Assembly: GCF_024345995.1 (NCBI RefSeq)
Contig: NZ_JAGQCE010000011.1
Coordinates: 31,412-95,411 of the forward strand
From: Synechococcus sp. Cruz-7E5
Lineage (GTDB): Bacteria > Cyanobacteriota > Cyanobacteriia > PCC-6307 > Cyanobiaceae
Reading direction: 5' to 3'
Length of the DNA: 64,000 nucleotides
The notes below the pieces were generated by a model, which was not told the DNA's origin, did not search any database, and saw only the letters and a list, made by a program, of their open reading frames with translations. Position 1 is the stretch's first letter. Every line of letters starts with the position of its first letter. This document shows positions 29,063 to 35,578 of the stretch, in pieces. The translations under genes and the position numbers were made by a program.

Positions 29063-29698
29063 ATGAGCGAACTCCAGCGCCTGAAGGGGCTCCTCCCCCC
29101 GGAGATGCAGAGCTGGGTGTTCGTGGAAGCGGCCGCTTCCGCCGATCCCCCGCTGATCACGATTGAGGAGATCGGTCGCGACGAGGTGGAGGTTCAGGTG
29201 GATCTGCTCAAGTGGGAGCCTTTCGCCCTCGATCACCGCAACCTGCTCTTCTGGCATGAGGTGGGGCGCATCCAGAACGACGCCGTCCCCCGCGACGGCT
29301 GGGAGATGGCGGCCCTGGCCATCGGCCTGGGTGGCGCCATCGGCGAACTCTGGGTCCAGGACGGATTGCTGCTGATGATGGCTCTGGGGCTCTCCGGCTT
29401 CGCCGGCTACCGCCTCTATCTCAAGAACAACAACGAGAAGCGTCTGCAGGACGCCATCGCCGCCGACGAGCGAGCCATTTCCCTGGCCTGCCGTTTCGGC
29501 TACACCCTCCCCAACGCCTACAAGAGCCTGGGGGGAGCGCTAAAGGAACTGCTTGAGCAGACCCGCAAGAAACGCCGTCGCTCCTTTTACGAAGACCGCC
29601 TTGAGGCCCTGCGCAAGAGTGCTGGGCGAGCCCGCGCTGAAATGGCTCAACAGCAGGGAAGCCGCCAGTCCGTGACCAGCGAGAACGTATATGGCTGA
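29063..29698 (+). CDS. DUF3318-family membrane-associated protein
   Basis: A 211-residue protein of the cyanobacterial DUF3318 family: N-terminal [19 protein letters not shown], then [30 protein letters not shown]. One or two hydrophobic segments lie at about 82-115 ([34 protein letters not shown]), and the C-terminal half is a charged helix. Function unknown. The start at ATG 29063 was preferred to GTG 29042. Its stop overlaps the rsfS start by 8 bases. Confidence 0.8.
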   Translation: MSELQRLKGLLPPEMQSWVFVEAAASADPPLITIEEIGRDEVEVQVDLLKWEPFALDHRNLLFWHEVGRIQNDAVPRDGWEMAALAIGLGGAIGELWVQDGLLLMMALGLSGFAGYRLYLKNNNEKRLQDAIAADERAISLACRFGYTLPNAYKSLGGALKELLEQTRKKRRRSFYEDRLEALRKSAGRARAEMAQQQGSRQSVTSENVYG

Positions 29699-30098
29699 AT
29701 CATCTCCCAGCCCCACTGTGCTGGCATCCGGAGACAGCCGGGCGCTGGCCCTGCTTGCAGCCGAGGCCTGTGACGACCGCAAGGCCGTTGACATCTGTCT
29801 GATCCGGGTGGAGGAGGTCTCCTCCCTGGCCGACTGGTTCGTGATCTGCTCCGGCCTTTCAGAAGTGCAGGTGAGGGCCATTGCCCGCTCGGTGGAGGAC
29901 CGGCTTGAGCTGGAGGCAGGTCGCCTGCCCCTGCGCAAGGAAGGTCAGAGCGAAGGCCGCTGGGTGCTGCTCGACTACGGCGAGCTGATCGTTCATGTGC
30001 TCACTCCAGCAGAGCGCCGCTACTACGACCTGGAATCCTTCTGGGGGCACGGTGAGCACGAGCCATTCCTAAGCTCCACTCAGCCCCTGTCCCAATGA
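29691..30098 (+). CDS. rsfS: Ribosome silencing factor RsfS
   Basis: A 135-residue RsfS/Iojap protein. The conserved nucleotidyltransferase-like fold is seen as DDRKAVDICLIRVEEVSSLADWFVIC and SGLSEVQVRAIARSVED, ending with WVLLDYGELIVHVLTPAERRYYDLESFW. It binds ribosomal protein uL14 and blocks subunit joining when nutrients run low. It overlaps the end of the DUF3318 gene, so expression is coupled; the CGLD27 gene follows. Confidence 0.92.
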   Translation: MAESSPSPTVLASGDSRALALLAAEACDDRKAVDICLIRVEEVSSLADWFVICSGLSEVQVRAIARSVEDRLELEAGRLPLRKEGQSEGRWVLLDYGELIVHVLTPAERRYYDLESFWGHGEHEPFLSSTQPLSQ

Positions 30099-30161
30099 AT
30101 GGTCCCACTGGGCAGCTCGACAGCAGCCCAGAGACCTCCCGGTGACTTCCCTGTGACTGCC

Positions 30162-30665
30162 ATGGATCAGGCCTGCTCGGAGAGTCCCTGCCCGGTACCG
30201 CCCGAGCAGCGTCCCCTCGAGGAATACCGCCAGCTTTGCGCCTCCTGGTTTTTCGCCTGGCCGTCTCTCACCAACGCAGGTCTGAGACGGCCCCTCCTGA
30301 TCAGCTGGCTTCTGGCTCTGCCGCTCACCGCCTTGATCAGCTCAGGCAGCTGGCCCCTGCGCCATGCCCCCCTGCGGCTGGCGGCTGTGGCCGCCGTAGC
30401 GGCAGTGCTGCCTGCCCTGCTGCTGCTGACACGTCAGTGGCTGGGCTGGTCCTATGTCAACCGTCGCTTGCTCTCCGAGCGGGTGGAGTACGAGGAATCA
30501 GGGTGGTACGACGGCCAGGTGTGGGAGAAGCCCCTGGCCTGGCGCCAGCAGGATCTGCTGGTGGCCCGTCACCAGGTGCGGCCCGTGCTCTTGCGGCTGC
30601 GCCAGGCCCTCAGCCTCGCCATTCTGTTGCTCCTGGGGGGTTCAGGCCTCTGCCAGGCTCTCTGA
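30162..30665 (+). CDS. CGLD27-family membrane protein
   Basis: About 167 residues starting at ATG 30162; an ATG at 30099, directly after the rsfS stop, is an alternative. The conserved region starts CPVPPEQRPLEEYRQL and SWFFAWP, followed by two hydrophobic helices (about 42-62 and 67-85), then ERVEYEESGWYDGQVWEKPLAW, and a C-terminal hydrophobic helix. This is the pattern of CGLD27, a protein conserved in the green lineage and diatoms and linked to plastid/thylakoid function and iron response in plants and algae. Its biochemical role is unknown. Confidence 0.8.
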   Translation: MDQACSESPCPVPPEQRPLEEYRQLCASWFFAWPSLTNAGLRRPLLISWLLALPLTALISSGSWPLRHAPLRLAAVAAVAAVLPALLLLTRQWLGWSYVNRRLLSERVEYEESGWYDGQVWEKPLAWRQQDLLVARHQVRPVLLRLRQALSLAILLLLGGSGLCQAL

Positions 30666-30696
30666 GCGCTCCAACCGCGGTCCCTTTTCCTCCCCG

Positions 30697-31680
30697 ATGA
30701 CCCTGTCTTCCAGCTTCGGCAGCCCTCAGCGCCCCGGGGTTCCTCCCCTGGAGGTGCGTCTGCTGCGCAACGGCATCGCGGAGTCGCTCCATCGCGTCCA
30801 CGCTGTGGTCTGCGACAAGCGCGGCCGGGTCCTGATGCGTGCCGGTGACCCCCAGCAGCTCAGCTTCGTGCGCTCGGCGCTGAAGCCGTTCCAGGCCATG
30901 GTCTTCGTGAGCAGCGGCGCCGCCGATCAGACCGGCAGTGGCGACCGCGGACTGGCCATTGCCTGTGCCTCCCATACCGGCACCGCCGCCCACGCCCGCG
31001 AGGCCTTCAAGATCCTCTGGAGCGCCGACATCGAAGCCGAACAGCTGCAGTGTCCGACCCCGGTGGGTGCCGACAGCCCGCTCCAGCACAACTGCTCCGG
31101 CAAACACGCGGCTTTCCTCACCACCTGCCGGCGTCTGCACTGGCCGCTGGAAAGCTATCTGCACGTGGACCATCCACTGCAGCAACAGATGCTGCGCCGG
31201 GTCGGGGAGCTGCTGGGGCTGCCAGGGGCCGAGCTGGTCACCGCTCGCGACGACTGCGGTGCACCGACACTGCAGCTGCCCCTGGCCCAGATGGCCCTGC
31301 TCTTCGCCCATCTCGGCTCCTCCGAGCATGCGGATCTGGAACGGCTCAGCAGGGCGATGCTCGCCTACCCGGAACTGGTGGCCGGTGAGGGCCGATTCGA
31401 CACCGAGTTGATGGCCCGGGGTCACGGCATGGTGATCAGCAAGGGTGGTGCCGAGGGCATCCAATGCCTCAGCCGGGTGGGCGAGGGTCTTGGTCTGGCG
31501 ATCAAGGTGGAAGACGGCGCCAGCCGGGCCAAGCACGCCGTGGCTCTGCACCTGCTTGAGCAGCTCGACTGGCTGACCCCGATCACCCTAGAAGACCTCA
31601 AGCGCCAGTTCCTGGTGCCAGGGGAGGGACTCGAACTGGCAGTGAGCGGAGAGTTGCGCTTCGACGCCGCTACCCCCTGA
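30697..31680 (+). CDS. Asparaginase (PF06089-type)
   Basis: A 327-residue protein of the Asparaginase_II family, distinct from AnsA/AnsB. Motifs include LEVRLLRNGIAESLHRVHAVV, RSALKPFQA, ACASHTGTAAHA, NCSGKHAAFL and DDCGAPTLQLPL. It is expected to hydrolyse asparagine to aspartate and ammonia; substrate range is inferred from the family. The ATG at 30697 is right after the CGLD27 stop (31 bases), while a longer in-frame ORF overlaps that gene and is not supported. It is followed 51 bases later by the initiator tRNA. Confidence 0.85.
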   Translation: MTLSSSFGSPQRPGVPPLEVRLLRNGIAESLHRVHAVVCDKRGRVLMRAGDPQQLSFVRSALKPFQAMVFVSSGAADQTGSGDRGLAIACASHTGTAAHAREAFKILWSADIEAEQLQCPTPVGADSPLQHNCSGKHAAFLTTCRRLHWPLESYLHVDHPLQQQMLRRVGELLGLPGAELVTARDDCGAPTLQLPLAQMALLFAHLGSSEHADLERLSRAMLAYPELVAGEGRFDTELMARGHGMVISKGGAEGIQCLSRVGEGLGLAIKVEDGASRAKHAVALHLLEQLDWLTPITLEDLKRQFLVPGEGLELAVSGELRFDAATP

Positions 31681-31731
31681 GGGCTTCGGTTTGCTGGCGG
31701 GCACCATGGGCTGGTACTCTCAATCCAGCGC

Positions 31732-31808
<77 letters not shown>

Positions 31809-31819
31809 AATCACGGAGA

Positions 31820-31848
31820 CCGGTCATCTTCAGATGGCCGGGCTTTTT
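31820..31848 (+). terminator. Rho-independent terminator after initiator tRNA
   Basis: Nine-base stem CCGGTCATC (31820-31828) and GATGGCCGG (31833-31841) with one T:G wobble and a TTCA loop, followed after GC by five T residues (31844-31848). It lies 11 bases after the tRNA CCA end and should separate the tRNA transcript from the GMC oxidoreductase gene. Confidence 0.75.
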
Positions 31849-31911
31849 GATGGCGGGTCGATGAAGCTCTGCCCTAACGTCGCCCCCTGCTGCCGGCTGA
31901 GAAGCCATCGG

Positions 31912-33591
31912 ATGTCGTCTGGCCTTGCCACTTCCCCAAGCTTCGATCCATCCCTCACCTATGACGCCGTGGTGGTGGGCTCAGGAGCCACGGGCGGTGT
32001 GGCCGCGATGGTGCTGGCGGAGGCGGGCCTGGGGGTGCTGGTGCTGGAGGCTGGCCCCGATCTGAGCCCGGCAAGGGCCTTCGGTCGAGAGCCAGGCAAC
32101 AGCCTTCGCCGGCTGGCCAACCTCAGCAGCGGACGCCAGAACCTGCAGAGTCAGCATCCGGGGTACTGGAAGACCAACCCCGATCTGTATGTCGATGAGA
32201 TCGAGAACCCGTACACAACTCCCGAGCAGCGTCCATTCCTGTGGAGCCGCGGGCGGCAGGTGGGCGGCAGGAGTCTCACCTGGGGGGGCATCACGCTGCG
32301 CCTCTCCGACCACGAGTTCTGGGCGGCCGAACGTGATGGCCATGGCCTGTCCTGGCCGATTGCCGGGGAGGATCTCAACCCCTACTACGACCGGCTTGAG
32401 CGCATGCTCGGGGTGCACGGCCAGTGCGACGGGCTGCCCCAGCTTCCAGACGGCCAATACCTGCCTCCCCTGCCGTTCACTCCCGCCGAGGAGCACCTGG
32501 GTGGCGCGATCTCCCGCGAGCTGGGCCTGCCCCTGATCCACTCGCGCGGCTTCCGGCTGCAGCCACGTACGGCCAGCAGTCCATGGCCCCGTTCCTGCTC
32601 CCAGGGTGGTGCCCTGGCCCGTGCCCTGAAAATCGGCCGGGTCTGCCTGCGCAGCAATGCGGTGGTGAGCCATGTGGAGATCGGCAGCGGCGGGCTCGCA
32701 GATGGGGTCGTTTTTCTCGATCGGCTCAGCGGCGCTCGCCACCGCGCCCGGGCCCGACTGGTGGTGCTCTGTGCCTCCACTCTCGAGAGCGTGCGGATCC
32801 TGCTGCACTCCGGCGAACCGCACCAGAGCCGGGGCCTGCCTGATGGCTCGGGCTGCCTGGGGCGGTATCTGATGGATCACATCTCCAGCAGCCGCTTCTT
32901 TGCCCTGCCCGATCAGCCGCCACCAGCTGAGGTGGCGGAACTGTCAGGGGCTGGCAGCGCCTTCATTCCCAACACACTGAATCTCGATGGCCGCGGTGAT
33001 CTGCCCTTCCTGCGCGGCTATGGCCTCTGGGTGGGGGTGCAGCGCTTTGATCCACCAGCGCCGTTCAAGCGCCACCCCCGCGAAGCGGTGGGTTTCCTGA
33101 TCGGTCACGGCGAGGTGCTCCCCCAGGCCGGAAACCGGCTCACGCTCAGTACTTCCGTCAGCGACGCCTGGGGGCTGCCGGCCGCTCACATCGACTGCCA
33201 CTGGGGGGAGAACGAGTTGAGCTTGGTGGCGCACATGCAGGAGCGGATGCAGCAGGTGGTGGCGGCCGGTGGCGGAGAGATCCACCCCCTCCAGGACCTG
33301 TTCCTGTTCCCCTTGGCTGAACCCCTGCTTTGCCGCAGCGTGGCCCTCGCCCCCACGGCCGCACCGCCCGGTTACTACGTCCACGAGCTGGGCGGCGCGC
33401 GCATGACTTCAAGCCGGGAGGACGGGGTGCTTGATCCGTGGAACCGCCACTGGCAAGCGCCGAACCTGCTGGTGACCGACGGGTCCTGTTGGCCCAGCGC
33501 CGGCTGGCAGAGCCCGACCCTGACGGAAATGGCGATCACCTGGCGAGCCTGCGAGAGAGCGGCGGCGGATCTGCGCCGCTCCGGGATGTGA
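31912..33591 (+). CDS. GMC-family FAD oxidoreductase
   Basis: About 559 residues from ATG 31912 (ATGs at 31861 and upstream are alternatives). The FAD-binding motif is VVGSGATGGVAAMVLAEAG at the N-terminus and LLVTDGSCWPSAGWQSPTLT at the C-terminus, as in glucose-methanol-choline oxidoreductases. PPGYYVHELGGARM precedes the final FAD segment, and the YWKTNPDLYVDE and LWSRGRQVGGRSLTWGG segments fit the family's substrate-binding region. The oxidised substrate (a sugar, polyol, alcohol or sterol-like compound) is not readable. It stands alone: a terminator upstream and a strong terminator at 33701-33728 downstream. Confidence 0.85.
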   Translation: MSSGLATSPSFDPSLTYDAVVVGSGATGGVAAMVLAEAGLGVLVLEAGPDLSPARAFGREPGNSLRRLANLSSGRQNLQSQHPGYWKTNPDLYVDEIENPYTTPEQRPFLWSRGRQVGGRSLTWGGITLRLSDHEFWAAERDGHGLSWPIAGEDLNPYYDRLERMLGVHGQCDGLPQLPDGQYLPPLPFTPAEEHLGGAISRELGLPLIHSRGFRLQPRTASSPWPRSCSQGGALARALKIGRVCLRSNAVVSHVEIGSGGLADGVVFLDRLSGARHRARARLVVLCASTLESVRILLHSGEPHQSRGLPDGSGCLGRYLMDHISSSRFFALPDQPPPAEVAELSGAGSAFIPNTLNLDGRGDLPFLRGYGLWVGVQRFDPPAPFKRHPREAVGFLIGHGEVLPQAGNRLTLSTSVSDAWGLPAAHIDCHWGENELSLVAHMQERMQQVVAAGGGEIHPLQDLFLFPLAEPLLCRSVALAPTAAPPGYYVHELGGARMTSSREDGVLDPWNRHWQAPNLLVTDGSCWPSAGWQSPTLTEMAITWRACERAAADLRRSGM

Positions 33592-33700
33592 GCGGCTGCA
33601 CACCAGCGGGTGCAACTGGTGTCGATGACCACAACCCGGCTGGATCTCAGGCCGCACAATTCGCAGGCGACCTTTCAACGGGTCGGGCAAGGGAGAAACG

Positions 33701-33728
33701 GCGGGAGCGGCAGCTTCCGCTTTTTTTT
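33701..33728 (+). terminator. Rho-independent terminator of the GMC oxidoreductase gene
   Basis: Eight-base stem GCGGGAGC (33701-33708) and GCTTCCGC (33713-33720) with one G:T pair and a GGCA loop, directly followed by eight T residues (33721-33728). It is a strong intrinsic terminator in the plus direction, 109 bases after the stop. Confidence 0.85.
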
Positions 33729-33752
33729 GGCGTTTTTCCTCGCTGCCGGGCC

Positions 33753-33992
33753 TCAGCTGGAGCCGGCCTTCATGAACAGGCCATCTAGGTAGTGCTGGGT
33801 GACGCAGCGATCACTGCAGCCGTTCTGGAACAGGAAACCGGCCAGGGCGGAGGTGATCAGGCGGTACTGATCCCAATGGGGGTGGCTGCGCATGAACTCG
33901 TGCATGCCATTGAAGAGGTCTTCGGGGATCTCCGCTTCCAGGCTGATGTCAGCGCGGCCCCGGGGCTCTTGGCCATCGTGATGCATGGGCAT
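33753..33992 (-). CDS. DUF2811-family small cyanobacterial protein
   Basis: About 79 residues from ATG 33992 (33986 is also ATG). The conserved part is ISLEAEIPEDLFNGMHEFM, then SHPHWDQYRLITSALAGFLF and QNGCSDRCVTQHYLDGLF. This is the cyanobacterial DUF2811 family; the short helix-rich, strand-first architecture hints at a ribbon-helix-helix-like fold, but that is my inference, and no function is known. The 316 bases upstream hold an unusual repeat and hairpin region that probably controls it. Confidence 0.8.
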   Translation of the reverse strand: MPMHHDGQEPRGRADISLEAEIPEDLFNGMHEFMRSHPHWDQYRLITSALAGFLFQNGCSDRCVTQHYLDGLFMKAGSS

Positions 33993-34167
33993 GAATCCTC
34001 TTGGGTGCACCCAGAAAGCCACGGGGAGGGGGGTGACGTCAAAGCGGCCTGGCGGCGTCGAATCCACCTGGCCCAAGCCTGAGACAGCCAGCCCATGAGC
34101 GGCCTGGCGGGCCTTGGCGAGATCCCCGGCAGGGGGCGCAAAGGACTGGGGGCGGACTGTCAAGTTC

Positions 34168-34200
34168 TGGGCCTGGGGAAGGGCGGAATCCCCAGGCCCA
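34168..34200. repeat. 12-base perfect inverted repeat
   Basis: TGGGCCTGGGGA (34168-34179) and TCCCCAGGCCCA (34189-34200) pair perfectly around a 9-base loop. No T-tract follows on either strand, so it is not a standard terminator. The arm contains the same TGGGGAA / TTCCCCA core as the nearby direct repeats. Confidence 0.85.
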
Positions 34201-34228
34201 ACGCCGTGGCGGCCTGTTCGACCCCTCA

Positions 34229-34283
34229 ACCTGTGGAAAAACCCCTCTTGACCTGGGGAAAACCCCCTTGACCTGGGGAAATC
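34229..34283. repeat. Three in-phase direct repeats resembling DnaA-box iterons
   Basis: Three repeats on the plus strand carry cores TGTGGAAAA (34232-34240), TGGGGAAAA (34254-34262) and TGGGGAAAT (34274-34282), with spacings of 22 and 20 bases, about two helical turns. On the minus strand the first is TTTTCCACA, which matches the DnaA box reported for cyanobacteria. Each unit ends in TTGA. Confidence 0.75.
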
Positions 34284-34289
34284 GTTGAT

Positions 34290-34308
34290 GCATCAGCAGG
34301 GCTGATGC
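34290..34308. repeat. 8-base perfect hairpin downstream of cbiX
   Basis: GCATCAGC (34290-34297), loop AGG, GCTGATGC (34301-34308). It ends directly at the cbiX stop codon. Without a T-tract it may act in 3' end stabilisation rather than intrinsic termination. Confidence 0.7.
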
Positions 34309-35475
34309 CTAACGTGTCTCCTGCGACTCGGCTGGGATCGAGACAGGTGAGCCAGCCACTCCCAGGCTGCGGGGGCCAAGCGGATGGTCCGCCTGGGGAT
34401 AGGGCGCGTGGGTGTGGGCATGACCTGCTGGGCCATGGCTGTGGTCATGGCTGTGGTCATGGCTGTGGGCGTGGTCTTCGTGCCCGCTGCTGTGACTCAG
34501 GGGAATCGGCACCCCGTCGGGCTGGCAGGCGCCGGTGCACTCCCGCTCGCAGAGAGTGCAGCTCTCCACCAAGCCCTCCACGTGGTGGTGGTGGCTGCGC
34601 TGGGGAGCCCCCACCTCACTCTCGAAACCCAGCACCTGGGCCCGGTACTTGCACAGGGAACAGTTCATCTGCGTGTCCCCCCGGATCACCTCTTCCACCC
34701 GCTCACGGAAAGTGTCAAGCACCAGTGGGTGATCCCCCAGGTAACTGGCTGAAAGGAACTCGATCTCAGGGTGATCGGCCGCCACCCGTTGGCTGTGCTG
34801 CTGGATCCGGCTCACCAGCACCCCCGAGAAGAGGAAGTACGGAAAGACGACGATGCGTCGGAAGCCCAGCTTGATCGCATGGCGCAGGCCCGGCTCGACC
34901 AGCGGGAAGGTGACCCCGGAGTACAGCGTCTCCCCCCAGCCGAAGCCCATGCCCTCCACAAGCATCCGCGTCACCTTGCTGACGTTGGAGTTGGCATCGG
35001 GATCGGATGAACCGCGTCCAACCACCACCAGCAATGTGTCGTGCAGGGCTACGGAGGGGCCCGCCTGTTCCAGACAGGCGGAGATCCGGGCGGCCGCAGC
35101 CTGGATCATCTTGCGGTCGATCCCCAGCTCCCGTCCGTAATCGATGCGCAGGCCGGTTTCGGCCGCATAGGTGTTGAGCACCGAGGGGATGTCGTTCTTG
35201 GCATGACCGGCTGCGAACAGCATTCCCGGCACCGCCAGCACGTGCTCCACGCCTTGGGCCCGCAGATTGTCAAGGCCATCACGCAGGATCGGGCGGGCGA
35301 ATTCCAGATAGCCGTAGTCGACTGGAACGCCCGGCAGAAGGGTGCGCAACCCCTCGGCCAGCTGAGCGAACTCGCCCACGGCAAGTCGATTGCGGCTGCC
35401 ATGGCCGCAGACCATCACACCGAGTTTGCCGTGGGGGCCAAGGGCCGCCAGGGGTTGCGCTGGAGAAAAAACCAT
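34309..35475 (-). CDS. cbiX: Sirohydrochlorin chelatase CbiX, long form with His-rich tail
   Basis: A 388-residue class II chelatase that inserts a metal (cobalt expected; iron also possible) into sirohydrochlorin. Two homologous chelatase domains fill about 15-285, with GVMVCGHGSRNRLAVGEF and a second unit including LLVVVGRGSSDPDANSN. MNCSLC (near 270-275) is an MxCxxC motif like that of the Fe-S site in Bacillus megaterium CbiX, followed by SHHHH and CTLCERECTGAC. The C-terminus has a His/Asp-rich tail (HDHSHDHSHGP), partly encoded by three copies of a 12-base repeat (34434-34469). With cobB it indicates corrinoid synthesis. Confidence 0.88.
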   Translation of the reverse strand: MVFSPAQPLAALGPHGKLGVMVCGHGSRNRLAVGEFAQLAEGLRTLLPGVPVDYGYLEFARPILRDGLDNLRAQGVEHVLAVPGMLFAAGHAKNDIPSVLNTYAAETGLRIDYGRELGIDRKMIQAAAARISACLEQAGPSVALHDTLLVVVGRGSSDPDANSNVSKVTRMLVEGMGFGWGETLYSGVTFPLVEPGLRHAIKLGFRRIVVFPYFLFSGVLVSRIQQHSQRVAADHPEIEFLSASYLGDHPLVLDTFRERVEEVIRGDTQMNCSLCKYRAQVLGFESEVGAPQRSHHHHVEGLVESCTLCERECTGACQPDGVPIPLSHSSGHEDHAHSHDHSHDHSHGPAGHAHTHAPYPQADHPLGPRSLGVAGSPVSIPAESQETR

Positions 35476-35578
35476 GGGCCGTCCTGCCTGGAGGGACCCT
35501 ATCGCTCCCCCCGGGGCAGTTCAGGGGCCGCAGGCAGAGGGGAGAAATGCCTGGCGATATGGATTCCTGTTCGCCAGC

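Larger units (their letters stand above)
33993..34308. other. Long intergenic region with hairpins and in-phase repeats
   Basis: No gene is supported in these 316 bases between cbiX and the DUF2811 gene (both leftward); ORFs here are Pro/Gly/Arg-rich artefacts. It contains a 12-base perfect hairpin at 34168-34200, three direct repeats at 34229-34283, and an 8-base perfect hairpin with a 3-base loop at 34290-34308 just after the cbiX stop. It presumably holds the promoter for the DUF2811 gene. Confidence 0.7.

Noticed and set aside
28946..29257. Upstream extension of carB
   Set aside because: The conserved CarB N-terminus begins at the ATG at 28945; the extension overlaps the divergent promoter region and DUF3318 gene.
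34039..34293. 84-codon ORF with repeated FPQVKG-like units on the minus strand
   Set aside because: It is a translation of the direct repeats, with no other support for coding.
34434..34469. Possible CRISPR-like short repeats
   Set aside because: Three 12-base tandem copies inside the cbiX coding region encoding His/Asp residues; no spacers and no cas genes.
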